Shown: positions 9,295 to 19,648, numbered from the stretch's first letter. The stretch: 64,000 nucleotides of DNA from Brucella oryzae (GCA_012103035.1 JAAVLL010000004.1:1-64000); one strand, 5' to 3'. Notes: generated from the letters alone by a model not told the origin. Translations and numbers: made by a program.

Positions 9295-9349
9295 CCGCAC
9301 AAACGTTGCCAGATTCGAGATTTCCGTTTCAGCTACAAACGGCGTTTGC
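9295..9349 (+). repeat. Dispersed palindromic repeat, copy 2
   Basis: Same unit as 8931-8984: GTTGCCAGATTCGAG, then TTTCCGTTTCAG, ending in the 13-bp palindrome CAAACGGCGTTTG at 9336-9348. The palindrome core differs from copy 1 only at the central base and flanks, as expected for a conserved protein-binding site. Confidence 0.6.
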
Positions 9350-9790
9350 CAGCTATGCCAAGCGCGGAGACAAGCGTTTTGTGCCAATTGGTTTGCGGCA
9401 CACCATGGCTGTCAACAGAGCTGATAAACTGGAACATCCGTGACGACAGACCGGTAGAAGACGGAATGGTTGCGTAAAATAATGGGAGTGATAGGGGATG
9501 TCGACGTGCTTGAAGACAGCCCCTACTAGTTCGGTGGGATGATATGTCCCCATACGAGCAGGATTAAGGTGCAAGCCAAAGCTGGGCGCAATGAACAGAT
9601 CACCCGGCGCGAGGCGCTGGAGCTATCGACTGACCGCTTGCAGTCTAAATATACAGGCTGAATGAGAAGCTGTGGAAGAGAGCTATACCGGTTCGGCATT
9701 GCTATTCTCTCGCAGCTCACCATAGGTCGATAACGTAGGCGTTCTGCTTTTTCATTTGGCGAGATTAAATGCGTTCAGCCCATTTTTGAA

Positions 9791-10252
9791 TCAATTGACG
9801 CCGGGCGATACCGCCGTCTGAGCGGTGTTTGAACGTGGCATCATGGCCGAATCCAGTACCTGCTGGCAAAATTCGTCGTCGCGCAGGATAGCATGGCGAT
9901 TCAGAGCATCCAGAAGCAAGGAATCGAATTGGTCACCACGAGCGCTGAACCGCTCCTGCACATAAGAGGTCTTAAACTTCATTCCAAAATAGACGCATTG
10001 CTCCGCGTCCGACCAGGTTGGATCGAAAACCTCACCTTCACTGTTGACGAGCCAGGCATGGTGCAGCGGGATCGGCAATTCGAGATCGCAAGCATAGCCT
10101 TCGACATAGCTGAACTGCTTCTGGCGATGGTTGCGAGGCGAAACTTCGGCCTGCGCATTCGCAAAGCAGGCCTTAGGGATTGAGAAACGGGCATTTTCGG
10201 ACTGTGCCGATACGCGCCAGAACTTGCCATGAGACAGGAGAGTGGTTGCCAC
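9791..10252 (-). CDS. Hypothetical protein with YVEGYA / HHAW / DPTW motifs
   Basis: Uninterrupted 153-residue frame from GTG 10252. The core reads KQFSYVEGYACDLELPIPLHH, AWLVNSEGEVFDPTW and VYFGMKFKTSYV. The spacing of YxEGYA, HAW and DPTW recalls a widespread uncharacterised family with a transglutaminase/papain-like look (His and Asp in HAW..DPTW), but I cannot name it and see no clear catalytic Cys. GGAG sits only 4 bases before the GTG, so the true start may differ. Confidence 0.55.
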   Translation of the reverse strand: MATTLLSHGKFWRVSAQSENARFSIPKACFANAQAEVSPRNHRQKQFSYVEGYACDLELPIPLHHAWLVNSEGEVFDPTWSDAEQCVYFGMKFKTSYVQERFSARGDQFDSLLLDALNRHAILRDDEFCQQVLDSAMMPRSNTAQTAVSPGVN

Positions 10253-11006
10253 TCCCCAACCCGGTTCTGTATTGGCCGAATCCGTTATGTATTTTTGAGA
10301 AGTGTGGCCATGGCGACCAGGTCCCCGCTATAAATCTGCATGCAATAATCCTTTTAAATAATATAGGCCCGATGAGTAACACGTCATCGTATGTAGAATG
10401 ACACCATCAAAAGATAGGGTAGGCAAGCCCTGATTCAAACAAACTGCGATACGGGGTGGGATAGTGGCTCCACCATGTTTTATGAACGGCGATGTGATTG
10501 CGTGCCCAGCCATTCGTAGCGCAGCAGACACTGCCCTCTTTACCGAACGCCCTTGGCGATTAGTTCCGATGCCGTAGTCGGAGGGACTCCAGGCCCGGCT
10601 GCTTGTCCGGTTGTTCTTCTGTCGAGGCCCGCCATTTCCGCATGGCAATGTTCAAGGTTCGCAACCTGCTCTGATCTGGTCCGTGGCCTTATAATCGAAG
10701 AATCGTAAGCGAGTTTTTGTTGTCGCATCTGTTGTAAAGAGTGCCATTGCTTGCCGCGGCTGAAGAATAGCTGCAGAAGCAGCGACCTTGTTCCAGCAAC
10801 AAATCAATCGTGGCGATGCGAACGGCGTCTGCGGTGGCCAGCCCTGCGAGCGACATGGATTGCAATGATTTTCCCGCACTACATCTGGAATTGTGAGGCT
10901 GGCAAAATGACGTGCAGACACATCAATCCAGATTGTGGGCAAGTCACGCAGATTTTTTCCGATTTGCAGTAACTGGATTCTCAACTCGAGATTTGCGTTA
11001 CAGAGT
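10253..11006. other. No confident gene; possible decayed minus-strand ORF
   Basis: On the minus strand 10652-10984 an open frame gives LQIGKNLRDLPTIWIDVSARH and then changes frame repeatedly to about 10345 (pieces VAASAAILQPRQAMALFTT, NRQGRSVKRAVSAALRMAG). The pieces look partly protein-like but no family, start or stop can be supported. Confidence 0.25.
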
Positions 11007-11062
11007 TCCGGACATGTGTTGCCAGATCCGGGATCTCCGATTCAGCGGTAAACGCCGTTTGC
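11007..11062 (+). repeat. Dispersed palindromic repeat, copy 3
   Basis: Same unit as 9295-9349: GTTGCCAGATCCGGG, then TCTCCGATTCAGCGG, ending AAACGCCGTTTGC. It lies about 90 bp upstream of the small gene at 11149. A degenerate fourth palindrome (AAACGCTGTTT) is at 11583-11593. Confidence 0.6.
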
Positions 11063-11148
11063 GGGCAGGCGTGGGATGGTGAAAAATGCTTTGCGCCGAC
11101 GGTTTTCGAGCTCAAGCTTTGATTATTGGTACGTGATCTGGAGTAGCC

Positions 11149-11454
11149 ATGACATCGAGCAGGCAGCAGTCGGAACGTTTGCGCAAGCAGCGCGAACGGC
11201 AGAAGGACTATCGCGATCGTTTGAGGGTACAGCGCAAACCGACGCGTGACGACATAGCACGAGTGCTGCTGCATTTTATGATCGTCAAAGCGGTGAAGTC
11301 TGGCAATCAGGACGGGACGGAGAAGCTGATTGATATGCTTCTTGATGCGCTGACGGATCAGGGCTTCGATAAAGATGCTTCATTAGAAGTCATTGATGAC
11401 CTGATTGTCAGATACACAAAAGCGGCTGGGATTTCCGTCGCAAGATGCATCTGA
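11149..11454 (+). CDS. Small hypothetical protein, basic coiled N-terminus
   Basis: An intact 101-residue frame begins MTSSRQQSERLRKQRERQK, a strongly charged helix, then DDIARVLLHFMIVKA and a helical acidic C-terminal half ending AGISVARCI, TGA stop. It sits 87 bp after repeat copy 3, which may be part of its control region. Unrecognised; the Arg/Gln-rich head suggests nucleic-acid or coiled-coil contact. Confidence 0.5.
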   Translation: MTSSRQQSERLRKQRERQKDYRDRLRVQRKPTRDDIARVLLHFMIVKAVKSGNQDGTEKLIDMLLDALTDQGFDKDASLEVIDDLIVRYTKAAGISVARCI

Positions 11455-12308
11455 GGCCCGGCGGGGTTCTTGACGACACCGAACATTGAGGATCGTTTTC
11501 CAAACCATACCGTTTTGATTTCAACCTGAAAATTTTACAAACGTAGTTTGTGCTTTTGTCTGTTGTCCCCCATTACTTCATGAAACGCTGTTTGCACATG
11601 AATCGGATTTCTCAAGGTTAACGGAGGCGGACGATCGTCGAGGCTTAAGAAGAGAAACAACGGGATTGCTCAGGATCGTCGGTGGTAACGTCACCGCTAT
11701 CCATGAAAAATATGCAGGACATTTCGCTGCTGAAGCCCATCCTGTGGATAACTTCAAGCTCCACATTTAGGCTTCCTCAAAACTCAATACAAAGCAAAAA
11801 CCTATGGCCACTACGTTTTATCACTGTTTTAGTGAAGCCCAAAAGCCGGTTATATCCGGGACTTAGATAAAAATGCTTAATTGGGATCTTTTTCGTTCCG
11901 GATCCTTGCAGCGCAATTCAGATCCTGCAATAGTCGCCTTGCCTGATTGATCAGGCGCCTCCATCCCGGTGCTGGTAACACCTGAATGGAGACTGACTTA
12001 GCCTGCCAACACAGGAGCCAAGCTTATGACAACTCTTATCGATATTCGTGGCGGATTAAAAGATCCACTATCAGAATTCCATGTCGACATAGCGGCTCCG
12101 CAGCGGAGATAATTTCCGCTTCTGACGCGTTCGGTGCTCTTTAAGGCACGAACTCCCAATTTCCCATTCTGTCAGTCTGGTCGTGTGCGTTCGCGCGCAA
12201 CGCTAAGATCTTCGCTGTCTTCAAAATCTGTGGCCACTCGCAATGGCAACCTACCTTCACACCCGTTTGACTCCGGCGACCAACAGTCGCTTTGGAGATG
12301 GAGAAATC
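11455..12308. other. Region with only short gene fragments
   Basis: Holds a degenerate palindrome at 11583-11593, a short plus-strand fragment about 11610-11778 reading LLRIVGGNVTAIHEKYAGHF then ending VDNFKLHI, and a 28-residue ORF at 12026 (MTTLIDIRGGLKDPLSEFHV) with a good upstream AGGAG. None can be assigned. Confidence 0.3.
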
Positions 12309-13166
12309 ATGTTTGCAGAAACCGTAATTGGCTACATTGATCTCATTGAACACAAATTCCCGCAGCGAAGCTACAAGCGTGAATTAAACGCAGCGCTACA
12401 CCTGTCGTTATGTTTTCATTTGATTGACCGTGCTCATGACAGAAGTAGCCGGAAACGAGCTTTGTCAGAGCAGATATTCCGTTGTGCCTTATGGAACACC
12501 GGCGAAAAATCATCGGCCTTATTGAAGAAGCTGTAGCAAAAGCGGCGGTAAAGGTTCAAAGAGATTTCCGCTCATCTCGTTCTATGCCACTCACGCGTGA
12601 TACTTTCAATGACGTGATCGAGTCTGTCACATCGAAATCCCTCGCAGACGAAAACGACACAGACCGAAGCGCCTCGGAACTTCCGACAGACCCTTACACA
12701 TTCGAATTGGTGTCCTATGAACAGGAGCGCAAATGCCTCCGTGTGCTCAGTCTGATTTATGGCATCAGCGGCCATAAGGGGCTCTGGATCAATGGCGCAT
12801 TGAAGCATCGACCGCCTCAGCATTGTGGGAGCGGCTGGCGCAACAGTATTATGGCATTGATATCGATCACTACGAATTCGTGCTGATCGACCCATTGCTT
12901 AGTGAAAGCCTACCCGAGGAGGGATCTGGGCGCTATCCGATCTCGATGGGCTACTGGGGATCCCGGAGATCGCGGAAAAAGTGTTGGGCGTGCAAGAGGC
13001 TCTCAGAGAAGAACTCATCATATGGCTTGGCGACACATTCGCGAAAACCGAAGAGGAGCAAGCGCGGCTGATTGATGAAGAGATCGCGCAGATGGCGTTT
13101 GAAGCACTCGACAGCAAGTCTGGGCCGGAGATTCAGATTTTGACGCCGGATAACGTGTTGCGCTGA
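12309..13166 (+). pseudogene. Large hypothetical protein, frameshifted
   Basis: ATG 12309 reads MFAETVIGYIDLIEHKFPQR and, through frame changes near 12475, 12780, 12945, continues KIIGLIEEAVAKAAVKVQRD, PYTFELVSYEQERKCLRVLS, ALWERLAQQYYGIDIDHYEF, and finally VLGVQEALREELIIWLGDTF and IQILTPDNVLR, TGA at 13164-13166. The product (about 285 residues) is helical and acidic. No family recognised. The ordered, non-overlapping pieces support a single gene with several indels. Confidence 0.5.
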
Positions 13167-13509
13167 GCAGACAGGGGCCGATCAGTCGATGCGTCGTGCG
13201 AAGCTTGTGAAACTACGTGTCACGGACTTATCCGTTATGCAGTAGAGCGGACGTTCACTGCGATGCAGACGAACAGGGTATCTGCCATTCTCAATGGCGA
13301 GCTAAAGACCAACCGATGGGAGCAAAGGCAATAGATAAGGTAGCGGAGAATCTTCTGCCCAGATATTCGGGGTGGATGCCTGTGTCACGCTGAACGGCTC
13401 AGCTTTGCTCTCAATAACAATCAAATGCATGGAAATTCAGGAACACCCCCGGACGCGTCATTGCGCGCCCGAACGGTCCATCATTTTGTTCATTCATCAG
13501 GAACACGGC
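13167..13509. other. Intergenic, no gene seen
   Basis: Short fragments such as VKLRVTDLSVMQ on the plus strand are visible but no start-stop pair can be supported. Confidence 0.3.
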
Positions 13510-13980
13510 ATGACAGTTACAATCAAAAATGGAAACTACAATCGCGAGCAGCTCGAGCTTGAAATCAGGATGCTGAAAGCTCTGGTCGATGATCTGCAGC
13601 GGATATTGGAGGGTGATTATCCAGACGAACAGTTACTGACAAATTCACCAGCGATCACAAGCTGGAAGCTGAGTGCACGGCGGGCAACGTGTCTGGAAGG
13701 CGTATTATTCGAACATCCTCGGCTCGGACAAATCGTACCGCATGGCATCACGTCCGAGCTCTGGCTTCTGGATCTCGACCGGAACTATGCCGCACATTCA
13801 GCCGCTTTTACCGGCTTGGCCAAAAGACATCGGGCAATGAGAAAGAATGAAACTGATCAGGCTACGCACATCAATCGGCAGGACAGCCGGCGTGGAAGCT
13901 TCGCCATGTCTGTCAGAAACGCGGCGACCTGTCATGGAGAACCAGACACGAAAACGGCTTCGAGATTACCAATAGGAATA
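13510..13980 (+). CDS. Hypothetical protein, DUF6634-like
   Basis: ATG 13510 starts MTVTIKNGNYNREQLELEIR with LVDDLQRILEGDYPDEQLL, then APxxxxWKLSARRATCLEGV and a HPRLG...GITSELWLLDLDRNYA segment. The order (helix with LRRILEG, W-x-L-x-RP-x-CL, GHP, TSDLWLL) matches small alphaproteobacterial proteins I recall as DUF6634; function unknown. The frame continues without a stop into the next gene, so its own stop was probably lost to an indel near 13850-13980. Confidence 0.45.
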
Positions 13981-13992
13981 GAGAGGAACGGC

Positions 13993-14824
13993 ATGAAACT
14001 CTGGATCTGGTCTGATGTGCATAATGAACTGCAGGAAGTCGTTTATCCACCACGTGAACAAGCGCCGGACTGTGATCTGATCATGATTGCCGGCGATCTC
14101 AATGCGGCGCCAGATCTCCATTTGACGCTAGAATTCCTGATCAGGCGCTACGAGAAGCCTATTATCTATGTCCCGGAAATCACGAATTTTATCAGAACAA
14201 GTGGATGATGAACGACCGGGACCGTTCGCTTGAAAGCGACAGGCAGACCATCAAGGCAATCGAGGCGCTTTCTCTGCAATGGCCGCAACAGTTTTATTGT
14301 CTTGATGCGGATGAGGTGATTATCGACAATACGCGCTTCATTGGCGCAAGCCTATGGGTCGATTTCCTGATGAAACTCCCCGCGAAGTCTGATTTGCCGC
14401 AGCGGATGTGGATGGCGCGCCAGATGCTCAATGATTTTCATGCAATCTCCATGCAGGACGGCAAACGATTCACGCCGGAGGATATGCTGGAGCTACATCG
14501 TTCAGATGCAGCTTACATTCGAAAAAGCTGGCAAAACCATTTGACGGCTCCACTGTGGTATTGACCCATCACATGCCGCATCCCGATTGCACGCCGCCGG
14601 CTTATGCGGGGCAAGAGGCAAATTTTCTGTTTGCCTGTGGCGCAGAGGCTTTCAATAACATCCTGCATTCCGAACAGGCCCCGGATATATGGATCTGTGG
14701 TCATACACATCATGCCTTTGACGTTCAGATCGGCCGAAGCCGCATTGTCTGCAACCCCTATGGGTACCGGTGGGAGCAGGGCAGAAACGGCTTTCGGTGG
14801 GACTGGGTGATAGCCATGGAATAA
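13993..14824 (+). pseudogene. Calcineurin-like metallophosphoesterase, frameshifted
   Basis: ATG 13993 has GAGAGG 6 bases upstream. The product shows all metallophosphoesterase blocks: WSDVHNE (D-x-H), IMIAGDLNAA (GD), a GNHE-type block broken by a frame change near 14180, LTHHMPHP and WICGHTHHAFD. A second change falls near 14545. It ends WDWVIAME, TAA 14822-14824. The fold binds two metals and hydrolyses phosphoesters; the substrate is unknown. Size (about 275 residues) matches stand-alone members on rhizobial plasmids. Confidence 0.75.
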
Positions 14825-15298
14825 CCGCCTGTACGGAGCACAGGATTCTGACTGACAGGGAGCTAACAGGCATCGGGCGATAAGGAAGCCTGTAGCAAAA
14901 GGAGGGCCAAAGCCAATCACATGAACGCCTCTCGTGTCTGCTGCCATCGATTTGCCCGTGATACGGTAGCATTCCGATCTCCAGGTCGCTTTTCCGTGTG
15001 GTCGCCGAGCGGGAAGGAATTATGGTGGTCGGCGGATAGGGGCAAACGTCGTGTCTGCTATCCAGATCTAAGCCGAGGTCCATCGAACCCGATGTTTTGG
15101 TAAGGGTATTTTTAACGTGGGCCGGATAAATAGCGCTTTCGACCCTTCCGATATTAAAATCCGCGATTTGATTGCGGATGCCACTGACGCGCCCCAACAT
15201 GCGACATTATGTCATGAAACAGGCATTAAAACGCATCGAAATGAAGCCATTTTGGGGCCATTTGGGCACCATTGGACCAGTTACAAAAGCATAAGCAT
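14825..15298. other. Intergenic region without a supported gene
   Basis: A minus-strand frame about 15095-14900 (DLGLDLDSRHDVCPYPP) looks weakly protein-like but has no partner or family. Nothing else is seen. Confidence 0.25.
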
Positions 15299-15384
15299 TT
15301 GATATTATTGTAGTATTATGCTTTACTATTGAAGTCAGCGCTTTTGAAGCTGACAGACAATCATTTTCAAGAAAGGATTTTTCA
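15299..15384 (+). promoter_or_regulatory. AT-rich promoter region and RBS for the 15385 gene
   Basis: TTGATA at about 15299 is followed by an AT-rich stretch with TATTAT and TACTAT hexamers, consistent with a sigma-70 promoter. AAAGGA lies about 8 bases before the ATG at 15385. Confidence 0.45.
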
Positions 15385-15849
15385 ATGATTGGAACTTCGC
15401 CTTTAGACTACGGTATCGACAAAACGAGCAACGGCATTGCAGCGCGCATGCTCAAGGATTTTGAGGAGGGACATTTTTCGTTTCTTGCCGATGAGGCCAC
15501 CGTCGAAAAACGCTATAATCAATCAGGACAAGGTTCAGTCTGGCACGATTTCAGACGAGCCTGTCGCGCTTATTCCACGCTTAATGGATGTGTGGTGATT
15601 GTTGATGACACGAACCAATGTTTTGTCGATAGCGTTGATATCCATGGTGAGTACGAATTCGATTTCGCGAATGAATTCGCTCGTCGCGCAGCCCCAACCT
15701 ATCGCGAGCGGTTGCTCGCACTTGGAAAGCAAGGCCCTGTCCGGTTGACGCTCTACAGACTTCCCCGGGCCAACTACGAAAACACCGCATGGGGCCATTT
15801 CTGGGAGCGTGGAGAATATATTGGCGAAATGAGAATGGCACTCGCGTAA
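15385..15849 (+). CDS. Hypothetical protein, intact
   Basis: A complete 154-residue frame with its own promoter and terminator, rare in this window. The product begins MIGTSPLDYGIDKTSNGIA and has mixed alpha/beta character with aromatic-rich segments (SVWHDFRRACRAY, GCVVIVDDTNQCFV, NTAWGHFWERGEYIG). No domain recognised. It is monocistronic: upstream promoter-like hexamers, strong terminator 40 bp downstream. Confidence 0.7.
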   Translation: MIGTSPLDYGIDKTSNGIAARMLKDFEEGHFSFLADEATVEKRYNQSGQGSVWHDFRRACRAYSTLNGCVVIVDDTNQCFVDSVDIHGEYEFDFANEFARRAAPTYRERLLALGKQGPVRLTLYRLPRANYENTAWGHFWERGEYIGEMRMALA

Positions 15850-15886
15850 GGGCCATTTAGGAACCCATAGTCTATCGAAATATGAA

Positions 15887-15924
15887 ACCGGGAGCACGCG
15901 TCATACGTGCTCCTGGTTTTCTTA
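15887..15924 (+). terminator. Rho-independent terminator
   Basis: GGAGCACG (15891-15898) and CGTGCTCC (15906-15913) make an 8-bp perfect GC-rich stem with a 7-base loop, extended by ACC/GGT, followed by TTTTCTTATTT. It closes the gene at 15385-15849. Confidence 0.88.
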
Positions 15925-15956
15925 TTTGGGTTGCCGGCTTCAATTTGTCAGGCCGC

Positions 15957-16177
15957 TTAAATCCGGGTCAGCCATTCAGCATGGTTGTCGTAGACCTGGC
16001 GGGTGTGACGGCAGGTTTCCTCGAGTGCGATCTGGACGAGCGGCTCAATGCCTCAGGTTTTGTGCTCTTGGCTGTTTGTCAAACTTTAACGTTCCAAACC
16101 TGCCAGTTGTGCTCGTCGCAACGGTCGTATTCATCCAGTCACATAATACCGTTCAGCGTCCAGTTAGAAATTTTCAT
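15957..16177 (-). pseudogene. Small hypothetical protein, broken
   Basis: ATG 16177 reads MKISNWTLNGIM, then a stop. Skipping it gives LDEYDRCDEHNWQVWNVKV, then after another frame change IEPLVQIALEETCRHTRQVY and AEWLTRI with TAA 15957-15959. The pieces look like one approximately 70-residue protein. Unrecognised. Confidence 0.3.
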
Positions 16178-16252
16178 CGGCGTTCATGATCCGTTTGCGC
16201 CGGTGGCTGATTGGTCTCACACTATATCTATTGGCTTGTTAGAGATGATAAA

Positions 16253-16566
16253 ATGTTAAAAGAAATTCCATGGGACATATTCGGCGAGAACGCGCAGGTG
16301 CTTGATGAAGCGGACATTCCGGTTTGTGACGGGTGTGCGTATTTTGTATCTTGCAATATGTAGGCGTCGATCGGTTGATCTCACGGCTGCGCATTTTCGA
16401 TCTGGATACCGAATACTGCTATTCGCTGTACGGTCATTTTTCGAAAATTAATGCGATCGCCCTTGCTGGTAACTTGCCCCCGGCGCTCAAAGAATTCGAC
16501 GGCGTGCGCTGCCAGGTTGGTCAACTCGAAGGCAGGAGCGGGAGCTTCTATGGAGCCGCCCCATGA
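16253..16566 (+). pseudogene. Small Cys-containing hypothetical protein, frameshifted
   Basis: ATG 16253 gives MLKEIPWDIFGENAQVLDEA and PVCDGCAYFVSCNM, then a stop. The adjacent frame continues RLRIFDLDTEYCYSLYGHFS to a TGA at 16564-16566. The CDGC and later C residues might bind metal. The stop overlaps the next start (ATGA), suggesting a small operon. Confidence 0.4.
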
Positions 16567-16777
16567 CCCCACCTGCAACCAAATACGCACTAAAGGTGGT
16601 GGATCCAGGTATCACGACGCTCGCTCAAAATGAGATGTACACAGTGTGGGTTTCGGAATTCGTCCTTGTTCCGCGCACGAAGCTGAAATCGCCACCTTTG
16701 CCGCAGAGGAGGCGGTGCGTTGGGCGATAGAAATCGCAGCCGAGGGTGAATGTCTGACTGACGATAGACGGCCGTGA
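16563..16777 (+). pseudogene. Small hypothetical protein, frameshifted
   Basis: ATG 16563 reads MTPPATKYALKVVDPGITTL and VWVSEFVLVP; one base change near 16672 gives HEAEIATFAAEEAVRWAIEI and ends at TGA 16775-16777. The reconstructed 71-residue protein has a beta-then-helix layout. It overlaps the previous gene by 4 bp. Unrecognised. Confidence 0.45.
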
Positions 16778-16984
16778 AAGAAGATCGGTGGCATTTGACC
16801 CGGAGAAGAATGAACGGTCGGGATCGGTTATGAGAAAACTGATATCACGAATTTATCCATGATGTGAATCCAGCCATGATCTCGAGAAACACAAAATCAA
16901 ACCCGAGGGAATCTCATGGCGATCCCGAGTAGCGCTGACAGACTCTTAGGTCGGTATCGTTGAATTCCAAAGGTTGCGGCGGAT

Positions 16985-18785
16985 TTATTCGTGTGCGTTG
17001 ATGACGGCCAGAAAGGCCGGGCCATAGCGTTCGAGCTTTGTATCGCCGACACCGGGCACATCGGCCATCTGGGCGCGTGAGGCTGGCCTGGCAGTGGACA
17101 GCTTGATTAGTGTGCGATCGTGGAAGATCACATAAGGTGGGACATTTTGCGTGCGCGCGATCTCGAGCCGCTTCTCGCGTAGCGCCTGAAACAGCGCCTC
17201 ATCACGCTCCGACAGCGCGGATGTTACCGATTTTCCACGCGAAACAGTATCACGCGATGGCTTCGATTTCGGCGGGACACGCAACATGAGCGTATGCTTT
17301 GTGCGCAAAAACTGCCGACCTGCTTCCGAGATCGACAAACCGCCGTGCCCGGCAAAGTCGACATCGATTAACCTCTGCGCGATCAACTGCCGTATGATCG
17401 CACGCCAGGTGTGATTGTCATGCTCGCGGCCGATTCCGAAAGTCGAAATCCGGTCGTGGCCAAAGCGGCTGATGCGCTCATCGTCGACGCCAAGAAGGAC
17501 ATCGACAATATAGGATTGCCCGAACCGCTCCCCGGTTCTGTGAATGCAGGACAATATTTTCTGCGCGGCTATTGTCCCATCGAAGAGGGTTGGTGGTTCA
17601 GCGCAGGTATCGCAATTGCCGCATGGTTCGCATCGATCACCGAAATAAGAAAGCAGCACCTGTCTGCGACAGTTCGCCGTTTCGGCCAACCCGAGGAGAA
17701 TGTCGAGTTTCTGCCGCTCCATCCGCTTGCGCTGATCGGGCGCGTCGGATTCCTCGATGAAGCGGCTGCGCAGGACGATATCGTCATAACCGTAGAGCAT
17801 CATCGCCTCGGCTGGCAGTCCGTCACGTCCCGCACGACCTGTCTCCTGATAATAGGCTTCGATGCCCCCGGCAGATCGATATGGGCGACGAAGCGAACAT
17901 CCGGCTTGTCGATGCCCATCCCAAAGGCAATCGTCGCCACCATGATGACCGCCTCGTCGTGCTGGAATCGTGCCTGGTTCGCCTCGCGCGCGGACTTTTC
18001 CATACCGCCGTGATAGGAGAGGGCGTCGTAGCCCAGGCTGCGCAGCCATTCGGCCGTTTCTTCTGTCTTCCGTTTCGAAAGACAGTAAACGATGCCGCTT
18101 TCGCCTTGGTGATCCTGTAGAAAACGTTTCAACTGCGTGCGGGGATTGTCCTTCTCCATGATCGCATAGCGAATATTGGGACGGTCGAAACCGGCGATGA
18201 AGGCATCGCGCTCATCAATCTGCAGATGCGACAGGATTTCGGCACGTGTCGGCTCGTCGGCGGTTGCGGTCAATGCCATGCGTGGCGTGTTGGGAAACTG
18301 CGCCATCAACACATCAAGCTGCCGATAGGACGGCCTGAAATCATGCCCCATTGCGACAGGCAATGTGCTTCGTCAATAGCGATCAGCGAGAGAGGCACAT
18401 CGCTCAGGCGTTGCAACGTATCCGGCCTGAGCAGTGTTTCAGGCGCGACATAGAGCAGATCAAGCGCCCCGGCATGGATATCTCGCCACAAGGCCAGTCT
18501 GTCATCGCCAGCAAGGTCGGAATTAAGCGCCGCAGCTTTCACACCCGCCTGCCGGAGCGCGGAGACCTGATCGGCCATCAGCGCCAGAAGCGGTGAAATC
18601 ACTAACCCCATGCCCGGCCGCACAAGGGCGGGAATCTGATAGCATAGCGATTTGCCGCCGCCTGTCGGCATCAGGACGAATGCATTATTGCCTGCTATCG
18701 CGTGCGATATGATTTCAACTTGCCGCCCGCGGAAGGCATCATATCCATAAATGGTTTTGAGAATGTGGAGCGGGTCGGTCGTCAT
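16985..18785 (-). pseudogene. recQ: ATP-dependent DNA helicase RecQ, two frameshifts
   Basis: From ATG 18785 the RecQ motifs run in order: MPTGGGKSLCYQ (motif I), IDEAHCLSQWG (II), LTATADEPTR (III), GIVYCLSKRKTEETA (IV), YHGGMEKSARE, FGMGIDKPDVRFV (V) and QETGRAGRDG (VI). The zinc module CEPCGNCDTC, a winged helix, and a C-terminal HRDC domain (RLEIARTQNVPPYVIFHD) follow, ending at 16985. Total is about 600 residues, the normal RecQ length. Frame changes near 18345 and 17880 split it into three ORFs; both are repairable by one base. It is a 3'-5' helicase acting in recombination repair. The window also carries a second, divergent RecQ-like helicase (54.8 kb). Confidence 0.92.
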
Positions 18786-18966
18786 CAGTCGTCATGTCAT
18801 CGCTTGTTGTATAGATTCGACAGCCACATTCATAGCAGACCTCAGCGGAAAACCAGTCTTTATCCGAGGCATGAGCAGACAAAGGACAATCTACCGATCA
18901 TAAATGCAGTTTTTAGTGATCTGCCCCTTCAGCGGCAGATTCTCTTTGAACGAACAACAGCACCGC

Positions 18967-19370
18967 TCAGTCGCGTAGCCAGTTTTCGCCCCTCAGAGCA
19001 CGGATACGTGAGAATTCTCCGGTATTGGCCGTGACTAACACCATCCCGAGCGCATAAGCATGGGCAGCGATGAGGAGGTCATTCGGACCGATGGGCTTGC
19101 CAACGGCTTCTAATTCGGCTCGATTCGCCCATATTCGGCATCGGCAGGCGTATCAAGTGCGAGCACTTGTATACTTCCAAGAATGGCCTCGATGTGCGCC
19201 AGCAGCTTCGGCGATCCTTTCTTGGCGCATCCAAAGCGTAACTCCGCTGCCGTGATGATACTGACGCAAACCGCTTCTGGTCCAACCTCGGCGATGCGTC
19301 TGGCGACAGCGCCCTTGTTTCGTGCAAGCTCGGACACGACGTTGGTGTCGAGCATGTAGAGGGCGCTCAC
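18967..19370 (-). pseudogene. VapC/VagD-type PIN toxin, frameshifted
   Basis: GTG 19370 starts MSALYMLDTNVVSELARNKG with SIITAAELRFG, PIN-domain hallmarks (D8, the E in AAELR). The frame ends early at 19110, but changing frame near 19120 gives AEYGRIRAELE, GPNDLLIAAHAYALG and TGEFSRIRALRGENWL, stop 18967-18969. This is the usual FitB/VagD ending with the third acidic site (GPNDLLIAAH). It is a ribonuclease toxin, paired with the upstream antitoxin through a GTGA overlap. Confidence 0.82.
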
Positions 19371-19635
19371 AGGTCGATTTCTTTCAATGGTAGCAGGGTA
19401 TCGTCAATATCAGGGAACTGATCTTCCGGTCCAAGTGGTTCCAATCCAGCAAGCACTTCCAACAGGTTCGGGCGACGCACCGGCTCTATGATAAGTCGAT
19501 CTCCATCGCGATGGATCATCACCCGGTCGCCGGGAAGTTCGAAGTCAGCTGGAATGCGTACCGCCTGACTCTATTGTTACGGAAGAGTTTTGCTTCGCGG
19601 GATGGTGTAGGTTCGGAGTGTCGGAGCTGTGGCAT
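19367..19635 (-). pseudogene. VagC/VapB-type antitoxin, frameshifted
   Basis: ATG 19635 reads MPQLRHSEPTPSREAKLFRN, and after one frame change near 19566 continues QAVRIPADFELPGDRVMIHR and ends LLPLKEIDL, stop 19367-19369. AKLFRNNRSQAVRIP...PGDRV is the AbrB-fold DNA-binding signature of VagC-type antitoxins. GGAG lies about 8 bases before the ATG. It precedes and overlaps its toxin. Confidence 0.8.
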
Positions 19636-19648
19636 ATTGGTCTCCTTT

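Larger units (their letters stand above)
8767..9790. other. Non-coding region carrying dispersed repeats
   Basis: No convincing gene is present. The stretch holds two long copies of the repeat described separately (8931-8984 and 9295-9349), a shorter palindrome caaacgccgtttg at 9093-9105, and two copies of a TTGCCCGCAACG box near 9179-9191 and 9219-9231. Small ORFs here are antisense to each other and low-complexity. Confidence 0.5.

Noticed and set aside
8931..9349. CRISPR array
   Set aside because: Repeat copies are 360 bp to 1.7 kb apart, imperfect, and without regular spacers.
16985..18785. RecQ as part of the Dpd system
   Set aside because: It has the standard zinc and HRDC domains of housekeeping-type RecQ and lies 36 kb from the Dpd-like operon next to a toxin-antitoxin pair.
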